Shown here piece by piece: positions 42,962 through 52,720 of a stretch of DNA of 64,000 nt (positions are counted from its first letter, which is position 1; every line of letters begins with the position of its first letter). A program made the translations under genes and the position numbers. The notes beneath the pieces were generated by a model. That model was not told the origin of the DNA, made no database searches, and saw only the letters and a list, made by a program, of their open reading frames with translations. Source of the stretch: Candidatus Enterococcus murrayae (GTDB lineage Bacteria > Bacillota > Bacilli > Lactobacillales > Enterococcaceae); assembly GCF_017315985.1 (NCBI RefSeq), contig NZ_JAFLVR010000035.1, positions 1 through 64,000 of the forward strand, read 5' to 3'.

Positions 42962-44517
42962 AGTTGCTTCCTCACCTTCTCAATCACCTTTTGGATTCGT
43001 TCTTGTTTAAAGCGCCATGTTGCATTGTTGATAATCAAACGAGCAGAAGATGGCGCGATTTCTTGAATGACCTTCAAATCATTTTCTTTCAATGTCGTTC
43101 CTGTTTCGACGATATCGACGATCACATCCGATAAGCCCAACAAAGGTGCCAATTCGATCGAACCATGTAAATGGATTAATTCTACTGAACGTCCTAACCC
43201 CTCATAAAACTCACGAGTAATCTGAGGATATTTTGTCGATACTCGCAATGGACGAGAGAAATCCTCTTCAAAATCATTGTGTGCTGCGACTGCCAAACGA
43301 CATTCTCCCATATGCAGATCAAGAAATTCGATGACTTCGGCTTTGCTTTCCAATAGAATATCTTTTCCAACTACGCCGATATCCGCAGCTCCGTGCTCAA
43401 CATAAATCGCGACATCGCTCGGTTTTACTAGGAAAAAGCGCAGCTTATTGTCTTCATCACAAAAGATCAATTTACGATTCTCCTCGAATACTCCTTCAGC
43501 CGCCACACCCGCTTTGGTGAATAATTCGTAAACCGCGTCACCCATCCGACCTTTCGGCAGCGCAATGTTCAGATATTCAGAAGCTTGGGCATCATCAGGC
43601 CGCTTTTGTCCTACATGATTCAGCTTCATCCCAAAACCGATCGCCCCTTGCTCCTTTCCTTGACGGTGCATCAAGCGATCATAGCGTCCGCCAAACAGGA
43701 TTGTTTCCCGCGCTTCTTTGATAAAGCCTTGAAACAATAGTCCACTATAGTAATCCGCATCATTAATGATAGAAAAGTCTAATCGCAGTCGAATCTTGTC
43801 CGACATTCCTTCCTTTTGCAGTTCATTATACAGCTGCTTCAACTCTTCTAAACCAGCTTGCGCTTTAGGATAGTCAGCCAACAAGACCTTTGCTCTTTGA
43901 TATTTTGTCTCAAAATCACCGGACATCCGAACCAATTTCGCTAAGTTTTCCGACTCTTCCTGTGATAATCCCGCTTTTGCAGTAAGCTCGTCCATTCCGT
44001 GAGAGCTTTTGTCCCGCAAACAGTCCAGCACCAGTTGTCGATCCTCTTCCGGGAATCGATCACAAATACCATTCAAAATTCCCATGTGAGAAAGATCCAG
44101 CGTGCCTTCGCCAACCTGAGCCAGGCTTTCCCAAGCCAGCTTCAAGACTTCCAGCTGATCTTCCCACTTAATTTCATCAATAATCTCTAGTCCAATTTGA
44201 TAAATCTTTTGATATTCTCCTGCCTGACGATCGTGACGATAGACATCCTCCACATAATAGACCTTGCGAGCCTCACCAGCCGGTGTGTTTTTCGCAATCG
44301 ATAGGGTCACATCCGGTTTCAACGCCATTGTTCGGCCATCGTTTCCAGTAAAGGTTATGATTGAAGAATTACGCAAAAAATTATAGTTTTGCTGATAAGT
44401 GCCATATTCTTCAAAATTATTTAAATGATAAGGATGGAAATGATGCTGAGTGTACAACCTTCTTAGCTTCAATTCGATTTGTTCTTCCGGTCTCAATACT
44501 TCCCATAATTCTTCCAA
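42958..44517 (-). CDS. hisZG: HisZ-HisG fusion: ATP phosphoribosyltransferase with its regulatory subunit
   Basis: Single continuous polypeptide of about 519 aa. Residues 1-305 are HisZ, a histidyl-tRNA-synthetase-like regulatory subunit (MALKPDVTLSIAK motif 2 region, then LFGGRYDRLM and GAIGFGMKLN as motif 3). After a linker of about 12 residues, residues about 317-522 are short-form HisG (YLNIALPKGRMGDAVYELF, VKPSDVAIYVEHGAADIGVVGKD in parts, DIVETGTTLKENDL). Short HisG needs HisZ, normally a separate protein, to start histidine synthesis. The frame opens with GTG at 44526, but GAGGAG abuts it; TTG at 44517 has 8-bp SD spacing and is preferred. First gene of the operon. Confidence 0.93.
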   Translation of the reverse strand: MEELWEVLRPEEQIELKLRRLYTQHHFHPYHLNNFEEYGTYQQNYNFLRNSSIITFTGNDGRTMALKPDVTLSIAKNTPAGEARKVYYVEDVYRHDRQAGEYQKIYQIGLEIIDEIKWEDQLEVLKLAWESLAQVGEGTLDLSHMGILNGICDRFPEEDRQLVLDCLRDKSSHGMDELTAKAGLSQEESENLAKLVRMSGDFETKYQRAKVLLADYPKAQAGLEELKQLYNELQKEGMSDKIRLRLDFSIINDADYYSGLLFQGFIKEARETILFGGRYDRLMHRQGKEQGAIGFGMKLNHVGQKRPDDAQASEYLNIALPKGRMGDAVYELFTKAGVAAEGVFEENRKLIFCDEDNKLRFFLVKPSDVAIYVEHGAADIGVVGKDILLESKAEVIEFLDLHMGECRLAVAAHNDFEEDFSRPLRVSTKYPQITREFYEGLGRSVELIHLHGSIELAPLLGLSDVIVDIVETGTTLKENDLKVIQEIAPSSARLIINNATWRFKQERIQKVIEKVRKQL

Positions 44518-44581
44518 ACTTATCACTCCTCAATTTTTTAATAGCGAAATATTAGTGTTTTCTAACCATATTAATCACTTT

Positions 44582-44610
44582 ATCATAAATTAGCAATGAA
44601 AATCTGTGAA
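44582..44610 (-). promoter_or_regulatory. his operon promoter
   Basis: Minus strand: -35 TTCACA (44610-44605), 17 bp, -10 TATGAT (44587-44582), about 65 bp upstream of the hisZG start. No T-box, his-leader peptide or attenuator is seen, so control may rely on feedback at the HisZ part. Confidence 0.7.
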
Positions 44611-44706
44611 ACCACCATTTTTTTGCAAAAATTGATTCATAGGTATTTCTTTGAACTTGATTTTTTGCATCTTTGACGCGCTCTCTTCATTTTTACGTTG
44701 ATAGAT

Positions 44707-44743
44707 CAAAAAAAACAGCCGTATAAGTCCATACGCCTGTTTT
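44707..44743 (-). terminator. Second terminator between recO and the his operon
   Basis: Minus-strand stem AACAG-CGTAT / ATACG-CTGTT with one G-G mismatch, followed by TTTTTTTT. It lies upstream of the his promoter, so it isolates his from recO transcription rather than attenuating his. Confidence 0.75.
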
Positions 44744-44802
44744 AACTCCGTCGTTTGAATGGATATAAGGAGGAGCAGTCCACACTGTACTTTTAATAAT
44801 GA

Positions 44803-44841
44803 CAAAAAAATCTGCAGCACCCATTAGGTTCTGCAGATTAC
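44803..44841 (-). terminator. recO terminator overlapping its stop codon
   Basis: Stem AATCTGCAG / CTGCAGATT around a 14-nt loop, then TTTTTTT on the minus strand. The first arm begins at the recO stop codon. Confidence 0.85.
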
Positions 44842-45617
44842 TTTTCATCTTTCGGTTTTAGAACATCCTGCCACTCACTCATCTGATCAATGAATTTTTT
44901 ACTTTTTAAATGCAATCCAATGTACTCATCGTACAACTGATCAAGTGTTCGTCGGATCGTTTTCTTGGTTTCAGACTTTAAGTTGATCGTATTGATATTT
45001 TCATAAGTAATGCTGTTGAACATCCGAATAAAGTAGATTGCCCGAGGATCAGCGTGATAGCGATGCTGATCCAAATGCCAATGTTCTTCGCAAAGAATCC
45101 CATTGTACTTTGAAGAAAAATCAAAGGCGCCCGTTTTCTTGCCACATACTCCACAAGCCTGCCAATTCAGCGAGACACCAAACCGCTGCATAATCTGTAC
45201 TTCAAAAATATTCATGATCGTCTCACCATCGGCTCCATCATTCATCCGCTGCAATGCCTCACGTGTAAATCCATATAATGACGGATCGTATATATGGTCT
45301 TCAATCGCCGCATCGGTCAATCCTAGAATATAAGAACCGTAAGCATTCAAAAAGATATCTTCCTGCAGCCTGCGCATAGGATGAATCTCCTTCGCACTGT
45401 TCAGAAATGATAAGCCATCTGCTTTCAAATTTCCGATAAACACTGCTTCTGTGAACGGTTGTACAGCTGTTTGCAATGGATTATTGGCACGATGGATGCC
45501 TTTGGCGAAAAACATCACCTTCCCAGCTGATTCAGTAAATATCTTGATCAGCTTGTCCTTTTCTTTATAATCGCGACTGAATAGAATAATGCCCTTTGTT
45601 TCGCCTATCTGTGCCAT
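44838..45617 (-). CDS. recO: DNA repair protein RecO
   Basis: RecO, 259 aa, which anneals ssDNA and with RecR loads RecA in the RecF pathway. N-terminal OB fold (about 1-80, ETKGIILFSRDYKEKDKL onward) is followed by a helical domain with a zinc-finger-like cluster (NWQACGVCGKK and GILCEEHW). The start at 45617 is set by SD AAAGGAGGTG; the frame extends upstream another 19 codons without support. It lies downstream of era as in many Firmicutes. Confidence 0.95.
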   Translation of the reverse strand: MAQIGETKGIILFSRDYKEKDKLIKIFTESAGKVMFFAKGIHRANNPLQTAVQPFTEAVFIGNLKADGLSFLNSAKEIHPMRRLQEDIFLNAYGSYILGLTDAAIEDHIYDPSLYGFTREALQRMNDGADGETIMNIFEVQIMQRFGVSLNWQACGVCGKKTGAFDFSSKYNGILCEEHWHLDQHRYHADPRAIYFIRMFNSITYENINTINLKSETKKTIRRTLDQLYDEYIGLHLKSKKFIDQMSEWQDVLKPKDEK

Positions 45618-45715
45618 AGATTCACCTCCTTTTGCGACTAATACATCGCTGATCCTTTGATAACCAGCGGGCAAATCATTTCATTTGAATCTCGTTCATT
45701 CTTTCAAACAATGAG

Positions 45716-45752
45716 GAAAAGCTCCACGAAAGAATCGTGAAGCCCCGCTTCA
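45716..45752 (-). terminator. era terminator
   Basis: Minus-strand hairpin GGGCTTCACGA / TCGTGGAGC with loop TTCT and a TTTTCC tail, directly after the era stop. Confidence 0.65.
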
Positions 45753-46652
45753 TTAATAATCGTCTTTCCGATAGCCGTAATCTTGTAAATACGTTTGTTT
45801 ATCACGCCAGTCCTTTTGTACCTTTACCCAAAGCTCTAAATAGACTTTGTCGGCCAAAAGAGTCTCAATATCTTTACGGGCCTGAATTCCGATATTTTTC
45901 AACATCTTGCCGCCTTTTCCGATAATGATTCCTTTTTGACTGGTGCGCTCGACAATGATAGTTGCCTGGATATGAACCTTGTCGTTCTCATCACGCTTCA
46001 TTGATTCGGTCACAACAGCTACAGAATGCGGCACCTCGTCACGTGTTAAACTCAGAACTTTTTCACGAATCAATTCAGATACGATAAAGTATTCTGGATG
46101 GTCTGTGATTTGATCCTCGGGGAAATATTGTGGGCCCTCATCCATTTGCTCAACTAAAACTTCTAATAAATGCTCAACATTATTCCCTTCAGTTGCTGAG
46201 ATTGGAATAATTTCCTTGAAATCCATAATCGTACGGTAGTCATCGATAATTGCCAACAACTCGTCTGGATGAATCGTGTCAATCTTATTGATTACTAAGT
46301 AGACTGGAACCTCTTGCTTGCTCAAACGTTCTAAAATAAAGTCATCGCCGCGTCCACGTTTTTGATCCGCGCTGACCATAAAAAGAATCGCATCAACTTC
46401 TCTTAATGCACTATAGGCCATCTCCACCATGTAATCACCTAAACGATGCTTTGGTTTGTGGATCCCCGGTGTATCAATAAAAACGATTTGGGCTTCTGGA
46501 GTCGTATAAACTCCTTGAATTTTATTTCTGGTCGTTTGGGCTTTATCACTCATGATGGCGATTTTTTGTCCTACGATACGATTTAGCAGCGTTGATTTTC
46601 CGACATTTGGCCGGCCAACAATCGCTACAAAACCTGATTTATGTTCTGACAT
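45753..46652 (-). CDS. era: GTPase Era
   Basis: Era, 299 aa, an essential GTPase that binds the 3' end of 16S rRNA and checks 30S assembly. GTPase motifs: GRPNVGKST (G1), DTPGIHKP (G3) and VINKIDTI (G4). The C-terminal KH domain contains [19 protein letters not shown]. It follows dgkA by 35 bp in the conserved pgpH-ybeY-dgkA-era order. Confidence 0.98.
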   Translation of the reverse strand: MSEHKSGFVAIVGRPNVGKSTLLNRIVGQKIAIMSDKAQTTRNKIQGVYTTPEAQIVFIDTPGIHKPKHRLGDYMVEMAYSALREVDAILFMVSADQKRGRGDDFILERLSKQEVPVYLVINKIDTIHPDELLAIIDDYRTIMDFKEIIPISATEGNNVEHLLEVLVEQMDEGPQYFPEDQITDHPEYFIVSELIREKVLSLTRDEVPHSVAVVTESMKRDENDKVHIQATIIVERTSQKGIIIGKGGKMLKNIGIQARKDIETLLADKVYLELWVKVQKDWRDKQTYLQDYGYRKDDY

Positions 46653-46687
46653 GAAAAAGTTCCTTTCTGAACCTTACGTACTCATTT

Positions 46688-47083
46688 TTAAAGAAAAAGT
46701 TCAATAATTTTTGGTAAGAAGATGATCACACCTACGATAATGGCAAATACTGAAGTGACTAAAACTGCTCCAGCAGCCATATCTTTGATTTTTTTTCCGA
46801 TCGGATGAAAATGACAGTCGGTGACCATATCCACTACATTTTCAAATACGGTATTGATGATTTCCACGATCCAGACTAGAAAAACTGCTAGAAAAATCCA
46901 TAGCCATTCTAGTACAGATACACCCAATAAAAATGCCACTAAAATAGCCATCAGTCCAAAGACTACGTGCGCACGCATATTGCGCTCCTCTTGAAAGACC
47001 GTCCGGATCCCTTGAATAGCAAACTCTAAAGACGTAATAAAATGCTTATTTTTTTCTGTTTTATCTTTTAAGTCCATAGGCAT
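46688..47083 (-). CDS. dgkA: Undecaprenol/diacylglycerol kinase DgkA
   Basis: Integral membrane kinase of 131 aa with three TM helices. The catalytic stretch [29 protein letters not shown] (in parts: [25 protein letters not shown]) matches the family. In Gram-positives this protein phosphorylates undecaprenol for cell-wall lipid recycling. It overlaps ybeY by 23 bp. Confidence 0.95.
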   Translation of the reverse strand: MPMDLKDKTEKNKHFITSLEFAIQGIRTVFQEERNMRAHVVFGLMAILVAFLLGVSVLEWLWIFLAVFLVWIVEIINTVFENVVDMVTDCHFHPIGKKIKDMAAGAVLVTSVFAIIVGVIIFLPKIIELFL

Positions 47084-47534
47084 CTAATATCTCTTTCTGT
47101 AGACCAAACATCTCTTTCTCATCATCAGGAGTCATGTGGTCGTACCCATTGATATGTAAAAAACCATGTACGGCTAAAAACCCTAATTCACGATCAAAGC
47201 TATGCCCATATTCTTCTGCTTGCTCGCGAGCACGTTCAGTAGAAATCATGATGTCCCCAAGATTCCGCGGCATCGGATCCTCTTCATCCATGATGATCGG
47301 AACTTCATTTTCACCTTCTTCTTCCAATGCAAAACTGATTACATCGGTCGGCGCATCTTTGCCGCGATAATCACGGTTAATGACCTGAATCGCTGCATTA
47401 TCCATAAAGGTAACGGACATCTCCGTATCTTTTGGCAGTTCTAAATAATCTGCTGCAAATTGCAGGACGCCATCGATTTCTTGAATCTTCTCTTCAGAGA
47501 CTTGCTCTGTTTCGTCAATAAAAGTAATATCCAT
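47061..47534 (-). CDS. ybeY: Endoribonuclease YbeY
   Basis: Zinc-dependent RNase of 157 aa needed for 16S rRNA 3'-end maturation and 70S quality control. The zinc motif [17 protein letters not shown] (H-x3-H-x5-H) is intact, and the conserved arginine-containing [16 protein letters not shown] segment precedes it. It overlaps pgpH by one base and dgkA by 23 bp. Confidence 0.97.
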   Translation of the reverse strand: MDITFIDETEQVSEEKIQEIDGVLQFAADYLELPKDTEMSVTFMDNAAIQVINRDYRGKDAPTDVISFALEEEGENEVPIIMDEEDPMPRNLGDIMISTERAREQAEEYGHSFDRELGFLAVHGFLHINGYDHMTPDDEKEMFGLQKEILDAYGLKR

Positions 47535-49738
47535 TACTCTTCCCCTTTTTTCTCTTGCTCTTCTTTCATCTTTTCCGCTTCTGATTGCATTCGAGGATAT
47601 TTGATCCGTGAATGGAAGGTCGAGCTTAATCCGCTGATCAGTGATTTTTCGACGATTCGAATTTCTTTTAGCGTCAAACCAGAATCGTCTAATTGTCCAT
47701 CATTGATTCGTTCTTCGATCAACGTATGAACAAATTCAGTAATCTTATCAATTGAAGGATGATCCATTGCCCTAACCGCTGCTTCACAGCTGTCTGCAAT
47801 GTTGACAACGCCAGCTTCGCGTGTCTGCGGCTTAGGTCCAGGATAACGAAAATCAGCCTCTGTTGTTTCAGGATTTCGATCCTTTGCCTTATGGTAGAAA
47901 AATTGCATCAACGTCGTCCCATGGTGCTGATAACAAATATCGATCACCATCTGAGGCATCTTATATTCCTTTAGAATCTTCGCCCCTTCGATAACATGTC
48001 CAAAGATGATTTGCTTACTATCCTCCGGTAATAAAAAGTTATGCGGGTTCTCAGCTCCTGTCGGCAGATTTTCTACGAAGAAGTTCGCATGACGAATTTT
48101 ACCAATATCATGATAATAGCAAGCCACTCGAGTTAGAAGTGAACGACCGCCGATTTCGGCTACCGCATTGGCACTCAAATTGGCCACCATCATTGAATGA
48201 TGATATGTCCCTGGCGCTTTTTCTAATAACTCCTTTAGTAGCGGATGATTGGGATTACTTAATTCATTTAAAGTAATCACACCGCTGTCTGTTACTAAAA
48301 TCTCAATATACGGTTGAAGTCCCATTCCCATAATAAAGGAAAGCATGCTCGCTGCAAAAGCGCTCAGCAATAGCCCCCATGTTTGTGAGTCTGTAAAAGA
48401 CATTCCTTGGTAGATGCTTAAAATGAATGACCAAGCAATCGGAAATGCTACGATCCACAGCATTGCTTGTTTCACCTGATCAGACAACCGCTTCTGCTTA
48501 ACCATAACAGCCAAAGTTCCAGAAAAAAGATACGTCATCAAAATAACTGGCAGCATATTTGTTCCAATTGCTTTGTAATAAATGAACAAAGCAAAAACGG
48601 TTTGGAAAACAGCTGACAATGCTCCTGCCCGTCGATTAACGAAAACAGTCAAAATCAACGGCATGAAAGCAGCTGGAAAGAACAGAGCCAGATTGTTAGA
48701 GGTTGCTCCTTGAAAAGATTGCAGTATTTTCATGATGAAAACACCGATCGTCATCGTCGCACTATAAAATAAAATGAATCGTACACGCTGAAACTCAACT
48801 TCAAACTGACGACTATAGAACCACAGTAAGACGCCCTGCAAAATCGCAGCCAAAATCATCGCGATCAAAGGAAAGATCGAGGTACTTGAGCTGGTTAACC
48901 CTAATAGTTTTAACTTATTGATCGCATTCGCGTCAATTTGACTGCCTTCACGAACAATCACTTCACCTTGAAAGATCATTACCGGCTGAACAGAGTCACT
49001 GGCCTGTTCTTTCAGTTCATCCGTCCGCTTTTGGTTTAACGAATCATTGATGACGATCCCCTTCTCCAGCAGATAGCGCATTGCCTGGGTCGATTCATCC
49101 GACAAACCTAAGTTCTGAATTTTATCAACGGCTTGCTGCTTATACTCCGCTAAATCATTTTGACGAATACGCTTCGCCATTTGTTCATCCAGCAGCTTCA
49201 AACTTTCTGTTCCGACCTTCGTCAATTCTGTCGCGTTTAATTGAACAACGGCTTGATAAAAATCCTCTGGCAGCTGTTGGTAAAATGTCACTGCGTCTTG
49301 ATCCAAGCCTTCAAAATTCTTTTTAACTGCCGCGACACGTTCATCAACTGTCGGCTGAGGAATCTTCTCTCCATCTTTGGCTTGTGATACCTTCGTTTGA
49401 TAACTCTTATCTAAATCACTGTTCGCCTTTTGGATCAATGTGATTAATTGACTAATTCGATCATGCTGCGTCTGCGCCAAATCAGCTTGAAAAGTATATT
49501 CAGGCGTAACTGCTTCTGCAGCGAGCTGCCGCTTCTGATTTGTTTCAGCCTTATTTTCAATCGTTTTATTAGCACGAATACTTTCTGTTGCAACTTGACC
49601 TTCTTTATAATCCACACTTTTTTGAATGACACTGGAAAGCATCGTCAAAACCAAAACAATCGAAAAGACACCTAGAATGATCGGTATAAATTTTGAACCT
49701 AACTTTTTCAGCAAGTTATTGATGGGTCGATTTAACAT
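47534..49738 (-). CDS. pgpH: 7TM-HD cyclic-di-AMP phosphodiesterase PgpH
   Basis: 734-aa membrane protein. One N-terminal TM helix is followed by an extracellular 7TMR-HDED domain (about 60-280), seven TM helices (about 285-500) and a cytoplasmic HD domain with [14 protein letters not shown] and the [13 protein letters not shown] segment. PgpH homologues in Listeria degrade c-di-AMP to pApA, controlling osmolytes and the cell wall. SD CAGGAGGGAATTGG. It lies 15 bp after phoH. Confidence 0.96.
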   Translation of the reverse strand: MLNRPINNLLKKLGSKFIPIILGVFSIVLVLTMLSSVIQKSVDYKEGQVATESIRANKTIENKAETNQKRQLAAEAVTPEYTFQADLAQTQHDRISQLITLIQKANSDLDKSYQTKVSQAKDGEKIPQPTVDERVAAVKKNFEGLDQDAVTFYQQLPEDFYQAVVQLNATELTKVGTESLKLLDEQMAKRIRQNDLAEYKQQAVDKIQNLGLSDESTQAMRYLLEKGIVINDSLNQKRTDELKEQASDSVQPVMIFQGEVIVREGSQIDANAINKLKLLGLTSSSTSIFPLIAMILAAILQGVLLWFYSRQFEVEFQRVRFILFYSATMTIGVFIMKILQSFQGATSNNLALFFPAAFMPLILTVFVNRRAGALSAVFQTVFALFIYYKAIGTNMLPVILMTYLFSGTLAVMVKQKRLSDQVKQAMLWIVAFPIAWSFILSIYQGMSFTDSQTWGLLLSAFAASMLSFIMGMGLQPYIEILVTDSGVITLNELSNPNHPLLKELLEKAPGTYHHSMMVANLSANAVAEIGGRSLLTRVACYYHDIGKIRHANFFVENLPTGAENPHNFLLPEDSKQIIFGHVIEGAKILKEYKMPQMVIDICYQHHGTTLMQFFYHKAKDRNPETTEADFRYPGPKPQTREAGVVNIADSCEAAVRAMDHPSIDKITEFVHTLIEERINDGQLDDSGLTLKEIRIVEKSLISGLSSTFHSRIKYPRMQSEAEKMKEEQEKKGEE

Positions 49739-49753
49739 CCAATTCCCTCCTGA

Positions 49754-50737
49754 CTACTTTTCTTGATGTCGTAGGTTCTCATGCTCATATGCCTCTATGA
49801 TCTCTGCCACAACAGGATGCCTTACTACATCTCCAGCTTCAAAATTCACGAAACGAATCTTCTTGATTCCTTGTAGCGTTCTTTCCGCATGGATCAGTCC
49901 GCTGACTTGTCCTCTTGGAAGGTCCACCTGAGAAGTATCCCCGTTAACGATCATCTTGGAGTTGAAGCCAAGTCGTGTCAAAAACATCTTCATTTGTGAA
50001 ATCGTGGTATTCTGAGCTTCATCTAATATGACAAAGGCATCATCCAGCGTTCGGCCGCGCATATATGCAAGGGGAGCAATTTCAATTACTCCTCGCTCTA
50101 ATAAACGATTGGTATGCTCCACACCAAAAATCTGATGCAAGGCATCATACATTGGACGCAGATAAGGATCAACCTTTTCTTTTAAGTCTCCTGGCAAGAA
50201 ACCTAAGCTCTCACCGGCTTCTACAGCTGGACGCGTCAAAATAATACGTTGTACCTCACCCTTTTTCAACGCAGCTATTGCCATCACGATCGCTAAATAG
50301 GTCTTCCCTGTCCCAGCCGGTCCAACGCCAAACACTACATCTGACTTCCGAATTGCTGCAATGTAACGACTTTGACCAATATTTTTGGGACGAATCGGTT
50401 TTCCATTGCGATCCTTTAATAATTCCTCTTCATACATCATAACAAACTCATCTAAGTGATTTTCACGTCCTAATCGCAATGCAGTCATCACGTCAGGCGT
50501 AGCCACTTTGATTCCACGATCAATTAAAATCTGCAGTGTTCGAATAATGTCTCCTACTAACTTTGCTTCTTCTTTCGGACCAATAATCTGGATCGTTTCA
50601 CCACGAGTATTGATCGTTGTCTCTGTATTGTCTTCTAAAAATTTTACATGTTTATCATGGGTACCTAAAAGCATACTGATGTCATCTTTTCCATCAAGCT
50701 TTATTTCTAACGACTCAAAATCGTTGCTATTCAACAA
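49754..50737 (-). CDS. phoH: PhoH-like ATPase
   Basis: PhoH family NTPase, 327 aa, of unclear cellular role, possibly RNA metabolism given its link to ybeY. N-terminal KH-like segment (GETIQIIGPKEEAKLVGD) is followed by a helicase-like core: Walker A GPAGTGKTYLA, Walker B FVILDEAQN and the SKMIVNGDTSQ motif. The start is a TTG at 50737 (two adjacent TTG codons) with GAAGGG 8 bp upstream; no ATG fits. Confidence 0.94.
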   Translation of the reverse strand: MLNSNDFESLEIKLDGKDDISMLLGTHDKHVKFLEDNTETTINTRGETIQIIGPKEEAKLVGDIIRTLQILIDRGIKVATPDVMTALRLGRENHLDEFVMMYEEELLKDRNGKPIRPKNIGQSRYIAAIRKSDVVFGVGPAGTGKTYLAIVMAIAALKKGEVQRIILTRPAVEAGESLGFLPGDLKEKVDPYLRPMYDALHQIFGVEHTNRLLERGVIEIAPLAYMRGRTLDDAFVILDEAQNTTISQMKMFLTRLGFNSKMIVNGDTSQVDLPRGQVSGLIHAERTLQGIKKIRFVNFEAGDVVRHPVVAEIIEAYEHENLRHQEK

Positions 50738-51375
50738 GCGCTCATCCCTTCATAAATCATTCCTTCTTATAATACCACACTCTAAATAAAAGAAAAATTG
50801 TCTAAACTTTCCTTAAAAAGAATGCGAATCGTTGCTTACTTATGCTCCATATCTGATCCTTCAATTAATAATTATATGTATATTTTTTGCTTCTGAAAAA
50901 AATGTTCATATCTTTAGAAACAAAAGTTTGTTTTATTCTCGGTGCGAAAAACTACTAATATAGAAGAAAGCGAAAATCAAAAACCAATTCGGATATCATC
51001 CAACTAAACAAGCTTGTTCAGTCTTTAGAACGTTTCAAACTATATTTATCTCGTACTTGCTATTCTATGAAAAGATGGAATGATTAGAAAGGCTTCTTGA
51101 ACTCACTCAGCTTTTGACACCAAATAGGTATTGTTCCACCTCAGCTCCAAAGTACGATCGCTGTGTCTCGCAGCAATAAGACTAAAATTTTGATGAGTTG
51201 ACAAGAAACGCAGTGACCTTTAGGAGCTGACGTTGATTGTTACCTACTTGGCGTTTCTCAGAATTAACAACATTTTCGCTTATGGTCGATAAAGCTCGTT
51301 CGTGAAGCCGGACATCGTTAAAGCTGTGGATTCAATGTTTTTACTTATGGATTTTTTATAGTTTCTTTAAGGTTC
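50738..51375. other. Long gap between phoH and yqeY with a foldback repeat
   Basis: About 640 bp with no supported gene. It contains the 19-bp repeat shared with the glyQ leader (50993-51011) and an imperfect inverted repeat with arms at about 51113-51175 and 51190-51260. Both arms include CCAA(A/G)TAGGTA and TCAGCTCC, separated by about 12-15 bp. A long foldback of this kind suggests a degenerate intergenic repeat or a structured RNA. Confidence 0.55.
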
Positions 51376-51408
51376 AAAAAAAGCCGAGAGAAAACTCTCT
51401 CGGCTTTC
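51376..51408 (-). terminator. Terminator of rpsU-yqeY
   Basis: Stem AAAGCCGAGAG / CTCTCGGCTTT with a 5-nt loop and TTTTTTT on the minus strand, 9 bp after the yqeY stop. Confidence 0.93.
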
Positions 51409-51416
51409 GTTATTGC

Positions 51417-51863
51417 TTAATTGTTTAGAAGCTCTTTAACGATCGCATTGACTTGATTGCCATCGGCTTTGCCTTTGACCTTCGGCATCACTGCGCCCAT
51501 TACTTTACCAAATTCTTTTGGTGAAGTCGCTCCTGTTGTTGTCATTGCTTCTTGAACAATTGCACGAATCTCCTCTTCAGAAAGCTGAGCCGGCAAATAT
51601 TTTTCAACAACCACGATTTCCTTTTTGACTTTATCAGCCAAATCGGTGCGATCAGCTTTTTCAAACTCGGCTAGAGAATCACGACGCTGTTTCATCTCAC
51701 GAGATAACACAGTCAATTCTTCCTCGTCATTTAAATCCTGACCTTTTTTAATTTGCTCATTTTGAATCGAAGCTTTAAGCATCCGAATCACTTGCAAAGT
51801 CTCTTTATCTTTTGCTCGCATCGCTTGCTTCATGTCTTCATTCAAGGTAGTAAGTAGTGACAT
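51417..51863 (-). CDS. yqeY: YqeY/GatB-domain protein
   Basis: 148-aa protein similar to the tRNA-binding C-terminal domain of GatB. Family segments: LKASIQNEQIKKG, KRRDSLAEFEKADRTDLADK and SPKEFGKVMGAVMPKVKGKADG (in parts). Its role is unknown, though a tRNA-linked function is likely. The start at 51863 is chosen because GGAG lies 7 bp upstream; the TTG codon before it is within that spacer. It follows rpsU by 20 bp. Confidence 0.93.
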   Translation of the reverse strand: MSLLTTLNEDMKQAMRAKDKETLQVIRMLKASIQNEQIKKGQDLNDEEELTVLSREMKQRRDSLAEFEKADRTDLADKVKKEIVVVEKYLPAQLSEEEIRAIVQEAMTTTGATSPKEFGKVMGAVMPKVKGKADGNQVNAIVKELLNN

Positions 51864-51883
51864 CAAATCACTCCGTTGACAGA

Positions 51884-52060
51884 CTAGAATTTCTTACGTT
51901 TTCTAGCTGCTTCTGATTTTTTCTTACGTTTCACACTTGGCTTTTCATAAAATTCACGTTTGCGAGATTCTTGTAGAGTCCCTGCTTTTGAAACGGAACG
52001 TTTGAAGCGACGAAGAGCATCGTCAAGAGATTCATTTTTACGAACCACTGTTTTTGACAT
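51884..52060 (-). CDS. rpsU: Ribosomal protein bS21
   Basis: 30S protein S21, 58 aa. [20 protein letters not shown] is the canonical N-terminus and the basic C-terminus ([15 protein letters not shown]) is typical. SD GGAGGGAGGG is very strong. The frame runs 26 codons upstream without support. Confidence 0.98.
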   Translation of the reverse strand: MSKTVVRKNESLDDALRRFKRSVSKAGTLQESRKREFYEKPSVKRKKKSEAARKRKKF

Positions 52061-52198
52061 ATAAATTCCCTCCCTCCGGGCTTGAAATGTAACCGTTTTT
52101 GTTATTGAAATGTACTTCCAAACAACAAGACCGTCCATAAGTTATTATATCCAATGGTCTATTTTGAGTCAAGGTACTGAAGAATTTTAATTCTTAAT

Positions 52199-52636
52199 TT
52201 ATTCATGAAGTTTTTGACATTTCTCGCATCGACCGTACAATTCAAAGCGATGTCCTTCGATTTCACAACCATCTAATTGTTCTTTAAAAAAGGTCATCGG
52301 GCACATATGGATTTCCTTCGTCATTCCACATACAGTACAAATAAAATGATGATGGTGTTCAAAATTTTCACTGCAGCTAAAGCGGAATTTCATTTCTCCT
52401 TGCAGTTCAGTATCTTCAATCAATCCAATTTCACAGAATTCTCTTAAATTACGATACACTGTATCATAGCTCAGTCCGGGAAATTGGTCATTTAAATACT
52501 CATAAACTTCACGAGCAGCGACATAGCGATTGCACTTGATCAAATAATCTAATAACGTTTCACGTTTTTTTGTATACTTAAAGCCATTTTCTTTTACTTT
52601 CGCCAAGGCTTTTTCTAATAAGGTCGTCTGTGTCAT
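52199..52636 (-). CDS. zur: Fur-family zinc regulator (Zur-like)
   Basis: Fur-family repressor, 145 aa. N-terminal winged helix (KYTKKRETLLDYLIK through SYDTVYRNLREF) and C-terminal dimerisation domain with CTVCGM and CEKCQK, the structural zinc site. The HHHHF cluster and the ETLL..RFSC..HHHHFICxxCGxTKEI layout match B. subtilis Zur better than PerR or Fur, so control of zinc uptake is inferred. It is divergent from ppsR2, and a Zur-box-like site lies in its promoter region. Confidence 0.87.
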   Translation of the reverse strand: MTQTTLLEKALAKVKENGFKYTKKRETLLDYLIKCNRYVAAREVYEYLNDQFPGLSYDTVYRNLREFCEIGLIEDTELQGEMKFRFSCSENFEHHHHFICTVCGMTKEIHMCPMTFFKEQLDGCEIEGHRFELYGRCEKCQKLHE

Positions 52637-52655
52637 GTTCTCCCTCGTTTCAAAG

Positions 52656-52668
52656 TGTAATGATTCCG
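52656..52668. promoter_or_regulatory. Zur-box-like site in the zur/ppsR2 intergenic region
   Basis: TGTAATGATTCCG fits the core CGTAATNATTACG of Firmicute Zur boxes at 11 of 13 positions. It lies 20 bp upstream of zur and covers the place of the -35 for the plus-strand promoter with -10 TATAAT at 52683-52688, so it could affect both genes. Confidence 0.45.
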
Positions 52669-52720
52669 AATAAACAGTATGGTATAATAAATTATTACTG
52701 ATTGCAAGGGAGTTTTTCTT

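Noticed and set aside
42958-44526. HisZ-HisG fusion as a sequencing error
   Set aside because: The two domains are in one clean frame with a plausible linker; an error would have to remove a stop, an SD and a start codon together. Still listed for checking by reads.
44527-44800. A histidine T-box in front of the his operon
   Set aside because: The minus strand has a GGTGG stretch near 44620, but the T-box core GGTGGNACCGCG and the stem I motifs are absent.
44590-44820. 76-codon minus-strand ORF between recO and the his operon, ending in a small peptide MNQFLQKNGGFTDFHC
   Set aside because: It spans two terminators and the his promoter, has no SD at its first start, and contains only one His codon, so it is neither a convincing gene nor a histidine leader peptide.
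50738-51375. A hidden gene in the 640-bp gap after phoH
   Set aside because: No frame on either strand has both an SD and a length or composition that looks coding; the inverted repeat explains part of it better.
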